Positions 43,829 to 53,098 of a DNA stretch of 64,000 nucleotides are shown in pieces (position 1 is the stretch's first letter; every line of letters begins with the position of its first letter). The notes under the pieces were generated by a model that had not been told where the DNA came from, searched no databases, and worked only from the letters and a program-made list of their open reading frames with translations. The position numbers were made by a program, and so were the translations under genes. The stretch is from contig CANGOP010000011.1 in assembly GCA_947455595.1 (NCBI GenBank), positions 1-64,000 of the forward strand, read 5' to 3'. Source of the stretch: Gammaproteobacteria bacterium. Lineage in GTDB: Bacteria; Pseudomonadota; Gammaproteobacteria; Steroidobacterales; Steroidobacteraceae.

Positions 43829-45498
43829 GGGGTATGACGCGGATAGACCTGACGGCCACCCACCCAGGTGCTCACGACCTGCACGTCGCGCAAGGTGGTT
43901 GGATCGATGGTGAATGGGTCACGATCCAAGAGGATGAAGTCCGCGAGCTTCCCCACCTCCAGCGTGCCCTTCTCATGATCCTGGAACTCGGCGTAGGCCG
44001 ATCCTGCGGTATAGGCGGACAACGTTTCGCCCACCGTGAGTTTTTGCTCTGGGAACCAACCGGCGGGATTTAAGCCATCCAACGTGCGACGCGTCACAGC
44101 CGCGTAGGTCGACAAGAGCGGATCCAAGGGCGCGACGGGCCAGTCCGTCCCAAACGCCAGGTGCACGCCATGATCGAGGAGCGTTCGGAACGCATAGGTG
44201 CGGCTCGCGCGATCATGACCTATCCGCGGCTCTGCCCAACGACCATCATCGATAGCATGGGTCGGTTGCATCGAGGCGATGACGCCCAGATCCCGAAAAC
44301 GGTCGAAGTCCTTCGCTGCGATGTGCTGCGCATGTTCGATGCGAAATCGACGGTCACGAATACCGTTGCGGGCAGCGATCTCGGCATAAAAGTCGAGAAT
44401 CGTTGAGATACCACGGTCTCCGATGGCGTGGGTGCAGATCTGCTGCGCGGTCTCATCCGCGCGCATGAAATACCCGCGCGTCCGCTCGAGAGGGTGCATG
44501 GTGTCGGCGAGTAGGCCGTGATTGCCCGGCTCGTCATTGAAGTCGTTGAAGAAGTAGGCCGTGCGTGAGCCGAGTGATCCGTCGGCAAACGCTTTCACCG
44601 CACCGATGCGTAACCAAGCATCGCCAAACGCATGTCCGATCCCGAGTTTCGCCTGATCTTCCACGGTGTCGACCGGGGAGGCCACATAGACGCGCGCGGT
44701 GAGCGCGCCTTCGCGGCGCAGTTCGGCATACACCGCGATGTCCTCATGAGGCGCGGCCATGTCTTGCACGCTCGTGACCCCGAGCGAGGCAGCATGCGCT
44801 AGCGCGCGCTCGATATGGGCGCGACGCTGTGCGTGTGTCGGTGGTGGAATTACGGCGCGGATCAGGTTTTCGGCGGCATCCTTCATGACGCCCGTCGGTT
44901 CACCCGAACGGTCATGCACGATCACACCGCCATCGGGGTTGCGGGTCGCGCGATCGACGTGCGCGAGAGCCAGTGCCGCGGTGTTCGCCAGCAGCGCATG
45001 GCCGTCGTAGCGGTCCACGGCAACCGGATTATGCGGCGTCACGGCGTCGATCATCTGCCGGGTGGGCAAGCTGCCACCGGGCCATTTGGACTCGTCCCAT
45101 TCGCCTGCAAGGATCCACTCGCCCGGTGCCATCTTCGCTGCCTGTGCGCCAATACGGCGAACAAATTCCGCGGGAGTGGTCGCATCGTTGAGCTGTACGG
45201 CAGCCAAGGCCCCACCACCATCCGAGAAGTGCACATGTGCATCATTAAAGCCAGGCACGATGCGCTGGCCGTGGGCATCGACGATCTGGGTCCCGGGGCC
45301 GATCCAGCTGGCGACTGATTGAGCATCCCCTATGGCGACCAGTCGTTCGCCGAGTACGGCAAATTCGGTCGCCTCGGCGCTGTGCGCGCCGGTCCACACG
45401 TGTGCATTACGGATCACCAGGTCCGCGCTTGGCGCAGCGAGCGAGGCGGTGGCGATCCAGACAGACAGTAGGCCTAAGGAGATGCGAGTCGAGCTCAT
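43825..45498 (-). CDS. Exported YtcJ-like amidohydrolase
   Basis: A 557-residue metal-dependent amidohydrolase of the YtcJ/family 3 group. A short signal peptide (ISLGLLSVWIATASLAAPS) starts it. Motifs are VPGFNDAHVHFSDGG (HxH metal pair), VDRYDGHALLANTAAL, ICTHAIGDRGIST, RIEHAQHIAAKD and AFGTDWPVAPLDPLLS. It would release an amine or amino alcohol from an amide. It leads the operon with the kinase and phospho-lyase, suggesting that it produces their substrate. Confidence 0.88.
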   Translation of the reverse strand: MSSTRISLGLLSVWIATASLAAPSADLVIRNAHVWTGAHSAEATEFAVLGERLVAIGDAQSVASWIGPGTQIVDAHGQRIVPGFNDAHVHFSDGGGALAAVQLNDATTPAEFVRRIGAQAAKMAPGEWILAGEWDESKWPGGSLPTRQMIDAVTPHNPVAVDRYDGHALLANTAALALAHVDRATRNPDGGVIVHDRSGEPTGVMKDAAENLIRAVIPPPTHAQRRAHIERALAHAASLGVTSVQDMAAPHEDIAVYAELRREGALTARVYVASPVDTVEDQAKLGIGHAFGDAWLRIGAVKAFADGSLGSRTAYFFNDFNDEPGNHGLLADTMHPLERTRGYFMRADETAQQICTHAIGDRGISTILDFYAEIAARNGIRDRRFRIEHAQHIAAKDFDRFRDLGVIASMQPTHAIDDGRWAEPRIGHDRASRTYAFRTLLDHGVHLAFGTDWPVAPLDPLLSTYAAVTRRTLDGLNPAGWFPEQKLTVGETLSAYTAGSAYAEFQDHEKGTLEVGKLADFILLDRDPFTIDPTTLRDVQVVSTWVGGRQVYPRHTP

Positions 45499-45684
45499 GC
45501 CGGCATCCTTGAGAAGAGTGCGGGGTGGACTCCCCGGATAGGCTTTAGGGTGTCAGCCGGTTCCGCGCGGGTCAATTCTAATGGCGGCCCCGGGCAGCGC
45601 TAGCGGCTGACGCTGAATTGCAACCTTGACCTGGCTGCCGACCGCTACACTTCACCCTCAATGACCCTAAGGAGTCGCCGAACT

Positions 45685-46716
45685 ATGTCCAGCCCCATTG
45701 ATCTGCGTAGTGACACTGTGACACGCCCAACGGCTGCCATGCTGACCGCCATGTCGGCCGCAGAGGTGGGTGATGATGTGCTCGGCGAAGACCCGACTGT
45801 GGCGCGGTTGCAGTCCAAGGCGGCGGCGATGTTCGGCATGCAGGCTGGCATCTTCTGTCCGTCGGGCACGATGACGAACCAGATTGCTATTCGGCTGCAC
45901 ACCCGCCCGGGTGACGAAGTCATTTGTGCCGATCTTGCGCACATTTACCTGTATGAAGGCGGCGGTATTGCTGCGAATTCCGGCGCTTCGGTGCGCCTCC
46001 TTCCCGGTGACCGGGGCCGCTTCACGGCCGACGCGGTACGCGCCGCAATCAACAAACGCAACGACTCGCATCTGCCGTGGACGCGCCTCGTAGCCATTGA
46101 AAACACGGTGAACAAGGGCGGCGGTGCTTGCTGGGACCTCGCCGAGTTGCAGCGCATTCGTGCGGTCTGCGATGAACAGGGTCTGGCGCTGCATTTGGAC
46201 GGCGCGCGCTTGTTCAACGCGCTGGTGGCGAAGGGGCAGGATCCGAAGGCCTTTGGGCAACTCTTCGACACGATCTCGATTTGCCTGTCCAAGGGCCTTG
46301 GTGCGCCGGTTGGCTCACTGCTCCTAGGATCCGGCGAGCACATCGAGCGTGCGCATCGGCTGCGAAAGCTCTTTGGCGGCGGCATGCGCCAGGCAGGCTA
46401 CCTCGCAGCCGCTGGTCTGCACGCGCTCGAGCATCATGTGCAGCGTCTCGCAGTCGATCATCAGATGGCGCAGGCGGCCGCGGCGCATTTGGCGCAACAG
46501 CGCTGGGTGGCTGAGTTGCTACCGGTCGAAACCAATCTCGTGATTTTCCGTCTTCAGCCGGGTATGCGCGCTGAGACTGTCTTAGCGCATTTCGCGGCTC
46601 ATGGCATCAAGGCCTCCACCATGGGGCCAGATCTCGTGCGCTTCGTGTTTCACCTCGACGTGCCGGCGGACGCTGTGGCGCGTATTGCGAGTGCCTTGGC
46701 TGTGTTCGAAAGTTAA
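45685..46716 (+). CDS. ltaE: Low-specificity L-threonine aldolase
   Basis: A 343-residue PLP enzyme that splits L-threonine or allo-threonine into glycine and acetaldehyde. It begins MSSPIDLRSDTVTRPTAAM, with AGGAG 11 bases upstream, so the ATG eight codons earlier is rejected. Further motifs are GDDVLGEDPTV, LHLDGARLFNALVA and the PLP lysine in SICLSKGLGAPVGSLLLG. The group can use other beta-hydroxy amino acids. It is a single gene between two divergent or convergent neighbours. Confidence 0.94.
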   Translation: MSSPIDLRSDTVTRPTAAMLTAMSAAEVGDDVLGEDPTVARLQSKAAAMFGMQAGIFCPSGTMTNQIAIRLHTRPGDEVICADLAHIYLYEGGGIAANSGASVRLLPGDRGRFTADAVRAAINKRNDSHLPWTRLVAIENTVNKGGGACWDLAELQRIRAVCDEQGLALHLDGARLFNALVAKGQDPKAFGQLFDTISICLSKGLGAPVGSLLLGSGEHIERAHRLRKLFGGGMRQAGYLAAAGLHALEHHVQRLAVDHQMAQAAAAHLAQQRWVAELLPVETNLVIFRLQPGMRAETVLAHFAAHGIKASTMGPDLVRFVFHLDVPADAVARIASALAVFES

Positions 46717-46790
46717 GCGCGGTTGGCGCGGTCTCTTATGACGATCAATGGATGAGCGGGGAGGGACGCGCCAACGACGGCCGGTATGAG

Positions 46791-47744
46791 CTAGCCTCGG
46801 AGCCATGCGTCATAGAGCGCTGGCCAAAGGGCGCTCGGCGTGCCGGGTCTGCCCACACCGTACGCATGCTCCCCTGTCTCGAAGAGATGCGGTTCATGCG
46901 GCACCTGCGCTTCGTACAGCGCCGATTGAAAGAGTCGCGCATGTTCAACGGATACCACACTGTCATCGTATGCGTGGGTGATAAAAAAACGCGGTGTCGT
47001 GCGGCTAACGTGACGCTCCGGTGACCGCTGTAAGATGAGCTCTGAGGAAGGATAGTCGCCAAGCAGAAAACGCCGTGAGTCGACATGCGCGAGGCCGTCG
47101 CGCAGGCTGACCACGGGATACATGAGCGCAGCATGCGCGGGCTGTGCAGAAGCCCGGTCGGCTGCGTCGACCGGCGCATAGACCGATTCTGTCCAAGCGG
47201 TCGCAAGTGACGCCGCCAGATGCCCACCGGCTGAGAAGCCCAGGACGCCCAGACAATCGGGATCAATCTGAAAATTAACCGCATGGTGCCGAATCAAACG
47301 GAGTGCACGCTGGGAATCCTGCAGCGGGACGTCGCTACGGGGGGCCCACCCCTCACACGGCAGCCGATAAGCGAGCACAAACACCGTGATGCCGAAGGCA
47401 TTCAAGGTTCGCGCGAGATCTACGCCCTCGTTCTCAATGGAAACGAACAAATAAGCGCCGCCAGGGCAGACGAGCACACTGCGGCCATCGGGGCGCTTTG
47501 GCCGAAACACGTGCACCGCAGGCACGTCAATTCCTCGCAAAAATCGCGCTGGCCAGTCGCTCGGTAAGTTGGGTGCACGAAAGCCGGTGTGACCGGGAGC
47601 ATCGCCCGGCCACAGTCGCAGGACTTCCTGCGACGGCCAACCGAGTGTCGACTTTGGCTTCGCTGAAGCAGCCTCGCCGGATCCGTCGGCCCACGCGCTC
47701 ATCGCGGCAAGACCTTGCAGGACAGTGCGTCGATCGACGGGCAT
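46791..47744 (-). CDS. Alpha/beta hydrolase (esterase/acetylxylan-esterase-like), possibly exported
   Basis: A 317-residue hydrolase. MPVDRRTVLQGLAAM resembles a twin-arginine leader. The oxyanion segment is VLVCPGGAYLFVSIENEG. The nucleophile serine is in GVLGFSAGGHLAASLA, the acid in THAYDDSVV and the histidine in ETGEHAYGVG. Relatives are BD-FAE/acetylxylan esterase-like enzymes. It is the last gene of the Rieske-ferredoxin-ammonia-lyase operon, 48 bases after hutH. Whether it acts on the same substrate is not known. Confidence 0.84.
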   Translation of the reverse strand: MPVDRRTVLQGLAAMSAWADGSGEAASAKPKSTLGWPSQEVLRLWPGDAPGHTGFRAPNLPSDWPARFLRGIDVPAVHVFRPKRPDGRSVLVCPGGAYLFVSIENEGVDLARTLNAFGITVFVLAYRLPCEGWAPRSDVPLQDSQRALRLIRHHAVNFQIDPDCLGVLGFSAGGHLAASLATAWTESVYAPVDAADRASAQPAHAALMYPVVSLRDGLAHVDSRRFLLGDYPSSELILQRSPERHVSRTTPRFFITHAYDDSVVSVEHARLFQSALYEAQVPHEPHLFETGEHAYGVGRPGTPSALWPALYDAWLRG

Positions 47745-47792
47745 CGGCTGCGCTCTTTCAAAAGCCAGCGGGTACGATGCGTCCGTTCGGCG

Positions 47793-49352
47793 TCAGGGGA
47801 CGCAGCTCAGTCCAATCGCACCGATCGCCGGTACGAAGGTGCCTTCGAGCACCATGCACTTGATCGCCTCAATGTCTGGGGCAAAGAAGCGATCCTCGTC
47901 GTAAGCGGGTACCTGTGTGCGGATCATGTCCCGACACGCTTCCAAGACCTCAGAACTCTTACTCGGCCGGTGGAAGCCGATGCCTTGTGCGGCGGCTAGC
48001 AACTCGATGGCGATTACGGCGGCCCCGTTTTCCGCCATCTGCGTCAAGCGACGCGCCGCGTAGGTGGCCATCGAGACGTGGTCTTCTTGATTGGCGCTCG
48101 TTGGAATCGAGTCGACGCTCCCAGGATGCGCCAAAGATTTATTCTCAGAGACGAGTGCGGCGGCCGTCACTTGGGCGAGCATGAAGCCCGAGTTCAAGCC
48201 GCTGTTGTTCACGAGAAACGCCGGTAGCCCACTCATTTTCGGATCGACCAGGATCGCAAGACGCCGCTCCGAGAGCGAGGCCAGTTCGCAGATCGCGAGG
48301 GCGAGTTGATCGGCGGCGAACGCTACGGGCTCCGCATGAAAGTTACCACCGGAGAGCACGTCGCCTTCATCCGGGAAGATGAGCGGGTTGTCGGTCACTG
48401 CATTGGCCTCACGAACCAGCGTCGTCGCCGCTGTGCGCATGACATCGAGGCAAGCGCCCATGACCTGCGGCTGGCAGCGCAGCGAGTACGGGTCCTGAAC
48501 ACGATCACAGTCCGCGTGGCTGGCGCGAATGGCGCTACCGGCGAGGAGTCGACGGTAGATGCTCGCCACATCCGACTGTCCCGGCTGGCGGCGTAGCAAG
48601 TGGATACGCGGATCAAACGGCGCATCCGAGCCCTTGAGCGCATCGACGGACATCGCACCGGCGACCACGGCTGCAGCATAGACATCTTCGATCTTGAGCA
48701 GACCCACCAGCGCGAGCGCGGTTGAGACCTGCGTCCCGTTAAGAAGCGCGAGACCTTCCTTAGGTCCCAAGTCCATGGGGGATAAACCCGCTACCGCCAG
48801 TGCCTTCTTGGCCGGCAGAATTTTCCCGCCGACCCGGGCCTCGCCGTAGCCGAGCAATATCGCCACCATGTGGGCGAGCGGGGCCAAGTCACCCGAAGCA
48901 CCGACTGAACCTTGTCCCGGGATGCACGGATATACCTCATGCTCGAGTAGCGCCATGAGGCCCTTCAACGTTTCGATGCGGATGCCCGAATAGCCTTGCG
49001 CAAGACTCGCGATCTTGAGCACGAGAATGAGCCGCACGACTTCGTCGGACAGCAATGCGCCGGTTCCGGCGGCATGGGAGAGGACGATGTTCTTTTGCAG
49101 TGTCCGCAAATCGTCCTTGGGGATGCGCGTCTGCGCGAGCAGACCAAAGCCGGTGTTGATGCCATAGGCGGTTTGGCCGCTGGCGATCACCTTGTCCACG
49201 ACAGCCACACTCTTTTTGACGGCGGCGACCGCACTGCTGGTCAGGGTGACCCGCACAGGTTGTCGGTACACGCGACGCAAGGTCGCCAGATCCAGATCGT
49301 GGTCGCCGATGCTGAGCGTGAAGGCGCGGGAACGGGTGGGAGTCGATGCCAT
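47793..49352 (-). CDS. hutH: Histidine ammonia-lyase
   Basis: A 519-residue MIO-dependent lyase that converts L-histidine to urocanate. The MIO cofactor forms from Ala152-Ser153-Gly154 ([13 protein letters not shown]). The active-site Tyr63 is in [10 protein letters not shown], and the selectivity pair Ser92-His93 (VLSHAAGTG) is the histidine type, not the His-Leu or Phe-Leu of aromatic lyases. [18 protein letters not shown] is also the histidine form. GAGGAT lies before the ATG at 49352. No hutU, hutI or hutG is in the window. Instead it sits with two Rieske oxygenases, so the true substrate may be a modified histidine. Confidence 0.9.
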   Translation of the reverse strand: MASTPTRSRAFTLSIGDHDLDLATLRRVYRQPVRVTLTSSAVAAVKKSVAVVDKVIASGQTAYGINTGFGLLAQTRIPKDDLRTLQKNIVLSHAAGTGALLSDEVVRLILVLKIASLAQGYSGIRIETLKGLMALLEHEVYPCIPGQGSVGASGDLAPLAHMVAILLGYGEARVGGKILPAKKALAVAGLSPMDLGPKEGLALLNGTQVSTALALVGLLKIEDVYAAAVVAGAMSVDALKGSDAPFDPRIHLLRRQPGQSDVASIYRRLLAGSAIRASHADCDRVQDPYSLRCQPQVMGACLDVMRTAATTLVREANAVTDNPLIFPDEGDVLSGGNFHAEPVAFAADQLALAICELASLSERRLAILVDPKMSGLPAFLVNNSGLNSGFMLAQVTAAALVSENKSLAHPGSVDSIPTSANQEDHVSMATYAARRLTQMAENGAAVIAIELLAAAQGIGFHRPSKSSEVLEACRDMIRTQVPAYDEDRFFAPDIEAIKCMVLEGTFVPAIGAIGLSCVP

Positions 49353-49415
49353 GAGATCCTCGATCAGGGACTGACGATGCGCTGGTCGCATCGCCGGGTC
49401 ATCCGGTGAATTCGC

Positions 49416-49682
49416 TTAGAGGTCCAGTTTAAGGCTGGATGTGGGTTGGCTGCAGCACAGCAATATTTCATCTGCCGCCAGATCCCACAAGGGTTCCGTC
49501 GTATACGTCACCGTGCCGTCGATTAAGCGAGTGACGCAGGTGCCGCAAAACCCCGAGCGACAGGCGAACGGAGCATCAATGCCGGCGCTCTCGGCGGCGC
49601 TGAGCAGCGAGTCCGTCTCCGCTACCCAAGTTGTCGCCCGCTCACTCTTGCAGAAGATGATCGGATGCTCAGGTGCGGTCAT
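49416..49682 (-). CDS. [2Fe-2S] plant-type ferredoxin
   Basis: An 88-residue stand-alone ferredoxin. The cluster cysteines are in ACRSGFCGTCVTR and ILLCCSQPTSS. It resembles the C-terminal ferredoxin domain of oxygenase reductases such as VanB and CntB, but has no flavin domain. Its start lies within the last codons of the upstream Rieske gene (14 bases of overlap). It should carry electrons to one or both oxygenases. The reductase that reduces it must be encoded elsewhere. Confidence 0.9.
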   Translation of the reverse strand: MTAPEHPIIFCKSERATTWVAETDSLLSAAESAGIDAPFACRSGFCGTCVTRLIDGTVTYTTEPLWDLAADEILLCCSQPTSSLKLDL

Positions 49683-50817
49683 GGGGGTCTCTTTTGGCGG
49701 TCTGTGCCCAACGACGGGCCACATACTGGATCATGTCTTCAATCGTGCCCTCGAAGGCGTCCGGTGCCAGCGGACCCGGTTCGTACAGGGCGCTGTGCAG
49801 CCCGCGCCAGAGAACCTCGAGTTCTTGGCGGTCTTCGGCGCTGAACTCCGCGCATAAGGCGACATAGTCGGTGACCACCGGATCATCCGGCGTCAGTTGC
49901 GCGGACCCGGTCACGCCCCAGCGGATGCCGACATGACCGACATCGGTTGGGCGCAGGCACATGTACAGCGTGAAGTGCGGGCAGATGCCGATCACGAAGC
50001 CTGGGAAGATCCAGTAAAAGGCATCGGAGCGCCTTTCGAGATCGGTAAGGGTCGGTGGATAGGGTCCGCGTTCCGGACAGCTCGGCGCGAAGTTGGCGCG
50101 GTAACCGGTGTAATCGTCCGAGGGCGTGAGTTTTTCGCACAGATGGGTGGGCGTGACCGCATGGAGCGTTTTGGCATGTAGCGGAGAGAGGTGATAACCC
50201 TCCATGAAGTTTTCCGCGAGGCATTTCCAGTTGGTGGCCCAGACTTCATCGGCGCCGTACAAGAATCGTCGCGACGCGTCTTGGTAATTAGCAACCACCG
50301 ACTCGATTCCGCTGAGGCGAGGCAACAGTGGGGCTGCGTCGCCGCTGAGATTCACGAAGATGTAGCCATGCCAAAGCGTGCAGGCGATGCTCGGTAAGCG
50401 ACAGGTTCGCTTATCAAGACTCGTTCCGTTCATGAGCGGCGCAGCAGCGAGTGCACCATCCAAGCCATATGTCCACGCGTGATATGGGCAGGTAAAGCGG
50501 ACGGCATGACCGCGATCGCGCGCCACCAGAGAGCCGCGATGGCGACAGACATTGGAGTGCACCTGCACCCCCTCGTTGGTCCGCACCACTAAGAGCGGTT
50601 CACCGACGAGCTCGGTCGTGTAGTAGTCCCCGACGCTGGGTATTTCACCCTCGTGTCCGATGGCGATCCACTCACGACGAAACAGTTCGCTCTTTTCCCA
50701 TTCGAGCCAGGCTTCGGACGTGTAGAACTCGCCCGGCATCGCGCGTGCCGCCGAGCGTGGCTGACCCTGACGTTCATTCAGCGCTGCCACGATACGCTTC
50801 GTTGAATCGGCTCTCAT
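49669..50817 (-). CDS. Rieske non-haem iron oxygenase, GbcA/CntA-like alpha subunit
   Basis: A 382-residue oxygenase. The Rieske cluster is bound by NVCRHRGSLVA and FTCPYHAWTYG. The mononuclear iron ligands lie in NWKCLAENFMEGYHLSPLHAKTL (ENF-EGYH-H). The layout matches the oxygenases that demethylate or cleave quaternary amines, such as glycine betaine, stachydrine and carnitine. It overlaps the upstream VanA-like gene by four bases. A role in N-demethylating a histidine-related betaine is possible, but only an inference from the adjacent lyase. Confidence 0.9.
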   Translation of the reverse strand: MRADSTKRIVAALNERQGQPRSAARAMPGEFYTSEAWLEWEKSELFRREWIAIGHEGEIPSVGDYYTTELVGEPLLVVRTNEGVQVHSNVCRHRGSLVARDRGHAVRFTCPYHAWTYGLDGALAAAPLMNGTSLDKRTCRLPSIACTLWHGYIFVNLSGDAAPLLPRLSGIESVVANYQDASRRFLYGADEVWATNWKCLAENFMEGYHLSPLHAKTLHAVTPTHLCEKLTPSDDYTGYRANFAPSCPERGPYPPTLTDLERRSDAFYWIFPGFVIGICPHFTLYMCLRPTDVGHVGIRWGVTGSAQLTPDDPVVTDYVALCAEFSAEDRQELEVLWRGLHSALYEPGPLAPDAFEGTIEDMIQYVARRWAQTAKRDPHDRT

Positions 50818-51836
50818 GGGGTCGCTTCCGCCGCGAGGCGTTCCTTTACGCGACGTCGGAACAATAACTGCGCACGATCGATGGCAAGATCAATTTTCGG
50901 GGTTCGTTGGTCTTTGAAGCCACGGTGAACGGCTTCCAACACCACGCGGTCTTCCGCGAACGCATTGCGCACGGCCACATCCATCTCTTCCGAGAGCGCG
51001 GCATTGTGGGGTTCGAAATTGCGCGTCTGGAACCAGTAGTAACGGGTCGTGTCCGCATCCACCGGCGTCATGAAGTTGTATGAGTCCATGATCATCGCCA
51101 GCGGATGGTTCGCGCCTTCCTGCTCGGCTGCACCGGTTGGGACGAAGACGGCGCGGATGAAGGCGTGACTGGGGTAGCGTACTTCGTAGTGCTGCAACCG
51201 GTCGCAGTGGCCGGTGAAGCGCACCAGCGATTGATAGAAGGGCGCCACGGGGACATTGCGCATCCAGCGCCAGGCCGTCACGCCGCTGGCCGCTTCCGTG
51301 GTCTGAATCGGGGTGTCGGCACACGCATCGTTGCCGAAGGAGGACTGATGGACCCACGCCACGTGCGAGGGGTCGAGGAGGTTGTCGGTGATATAGAGAA
51401 CATGGCAGGCCACGGTCATCGAACCGCCCGCATTACGACCCCAGGCCGGATTGTCGGCCTCAGCGATCTGAAAGATCTCGTCAGGGTTCGCTTTGGCCTC
51501 ATCGCCCATCCACACCCAAACCAGTCCATAACGCGAGACGGTGGGATACCGACGCACACGGGCACTGGTCGGAATGCGATCCATGCCCGGCACATGGGTG
51601 CACCGTCCGGATCCGTCGTAGACCATTCCGTGGTAGCCACATTCGATCGTATCGTCGCGCAGGCGTCCCATCGACAAGGGGAGCTTGCGGTGCACACAGG
51701 CGTCTTCGAGGGCAATCGCCTCACCGGCGCGGGTGCGGTACAGCACGATGCGTTCACCGATCACAGTGACGGCTTGGAGCTTGCGCGTCACCTCGGCATC
51801 CGTCGCCGCCACGTACCAAGCATTCTGAATGAACAC
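50814..51836 (-). CDS. Rieske oxygenase, VanA-like (vanillate O-demethylase type)
   Basis: A 340-residue oxygenase, first gene of the operon. Opening MFIQNAWYVAATDAEVTRKL is typical of VanA-like demethylases. The cluster is bound by DACVHRKLPLSM and IECGYHGMVYDG. Iron ligands are in NLLDPSHVAWVHQSSFG. Members remove methyl groups from methoxy or N-methyl aromatics. A second, different Rieske protein follows directly, so two demethylations or oxidations of one substrate are likely. Confidence 0.9.
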   Translation of the reverse strand: MFIQNAWYVAATDAEVTRKLQAVTVIGERIVLYRTRAGEAIALEDACVHRKLPLSMGRLRDDTIECGYHGMVYDGSGRCTHVPGMDRIPTSARVRRYPTVSRYGLVWVWMGDEAKANPDEIFQIAEADNPAWGRNAGGSMTVACHVLYITDNLLDPSHVAWVHQSSFGNDACADTPIQTTEAASGVTAWRWMRNVPVAPFYQSLVRFTGHCDRLQHYEVRYPSHAFIRAVFVPTGAAEQEGANHPLAMIMDSYNFMTPVDADTTRYYWFQTRNFEPHNAALSEEMDVAVRNAFAEDRVVLEAVHRGFKDQRTPKIDLAIDRAQLLFRRRVKERLAAEATP

Positions 51837-51913
51837 GACTTAGCCCCCCGATCGATCGTTGGCAGAGAGACTAGGGGGCCCACGCCCGGTAGTCACCCCA
51901 TGTTCTCTGCAGT

Positions 51914-51930
51914 TTGTTTAAGATAAACTA
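51914..51930. promoter_or_regulatory. Probable LysR-type binding site
   Basis: TTGTTTA-AGA-TAAACTA is a near-perfect inverted repeat with core GTTTA/TAAAC and the T-N11-A form expected for LysR regulators. It lies in the 140-base gap between lysR and the first Rieske gene, upstream of both. Confidence 0.6.
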
Positions 51931-51976
51931 AACATTCGAGCGATGCAGGCGTCGCCTCGAATCGGAGAGATGCGCC

Positions 51977-52942
51977 GTGCTCAAACTACCGCCCCTGCGG
52001 TCCATCGAAGTCTTCGAAGTCGTCGGCCGCACCGGCAGCGTCAGTCGCGCCGCCGAGGAACTGGGCGTGTCGCCTAGCGCCGTGACCCAGCAGATCCACA
52101 TTCTCGAGAAGCATCTGGGCGTCCGGCTGGTGCAACGGAACGGACGCGGCATCGAGATCACCAGTTGGGGTTCGATGTACTGGAGTCGAATCACGACAGG
52201 GTTTCAACAACTGCGTCGCGCCCAAGAGGACGTCGATCGCGCACAGCGATCGCGGCACCTCATCGTGAGCGCGCTACCGTCGCTCGCGACGAAGTGGTTA
52301 GGGCCGTTGCTGTTTGATTGGAAGCAACGTGAGCCGTTGGCGAGTGTGCTTGTCAAAGGCCTAGATAACGAATCGAAACTGGATGGCGTGGAAGCGGACT
52401 TTCGCATCAGCTACGGGCAGCGCAGACGCGGCTATTCTCGGTCGTCGCATCTCTTCACCGACCACGTCATCGTCGTGGCAAGTCCGTCACTACTTGAGCG
52501 TGCTGGTCCGATTCGACAGCCGCGCGATCTGCGCAAGCAAACCCTCTTATGGATTGACTGGGGCGTGGACCATCAGTCACCGCCAACCTGGCGGGATTGG
52601 TTCCCGTCGGTCGGTGTCTCGGGTGATCGCTTAAAGAGCGAACTGACTTTTTCCTTATCGGGTGCCGCCATCGATGCGGCTATCGAAGGCCGTGGCTTTG
52701 CTTTGGCGCAATACTCAATGGTGGCGAGCGCATTGGCGCAGGGCCATTTGCAACGCGTCTTTGCTGAGGGCTTGCCGCTGCCGGAGTCCTACTTCCTCGC
52801 CTGGAACGGGGCGGCCTTGGACACCCCCACCGGCGCCGCGTTTCACGCCTGGTTACTCGCGGAGGGACGTCGCTTTGATGTCCCCGAGGCGGCCTCGGCA
52901 CGGGGCCCTTTGCCCGCCATCCGGCCGACTCTCCCTGCCTAA
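51977..52942 (+). CDS. LysR-family regulator, GcvA-like
   Basis: A 321-residue regulator read from a GTG. Residues 1-62 form the winged helix (PPLRSIEVFEVVGRTGSVSRAAEELGVSPSAVTQQI). The effector domain contains VEADFRISYGQ, FTDHVIVVASPSLL and IDAAIEGRGFALAQYSMV, a GcvA/AmpR-type pattern. It is divergent from the Rieske-hutH operon and is probably its activator, sensing the substrate or a product. Confidence 0.9.
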   Translation: MLKLPPLRSIEVFEVVGRTGSVSRAAEELGVSPSAVTQQIHILEKHLGVRLVQRNGRGIEITSWGSMYWSRITTGFQQLRRAQEDVDRAQRSRHLIVSALPSLATKWLGPLLFDWKQREPLASVLVKGLDNESKLDGVEADFRISYGQRRRGYSRSSHLFTDHVIVVASPSLLERAGPIRQPRDLRKQTLLWIDWGVDHQSPPTWRDWFPSVGVSGDRLKSELTFSLSGAAIDAAIEGRGFALAQYSMVASALAQGHLQRVFAEGLPLPESYFLAWNGAALDTPTGAAFHAWLLAEGRRFDVPEAASARGPLPAIRPTLPA

Positions 52943-53098
52943 ATCACCCCGTTCGGGAGTCGGTACCGCTTGACGCTTAGCGATTCTCCCCGCACAAAGA
53001 CCCTACGTGGTTTCCGAAAGGATCGGTGGCGAGGCCTGAAGGTCCGTCCGGCCGATCGAAACCGCCCGGATAGGGACCGTTAACGAAAGGGGAAGGGT

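Noticed and set aside
51105..51926. 273-codon plus-strand frame opposite the VanA-like Rieske gene
   Set aside because: Antisense to a gene with intact Rieske and iron motifs; no domain of its own.
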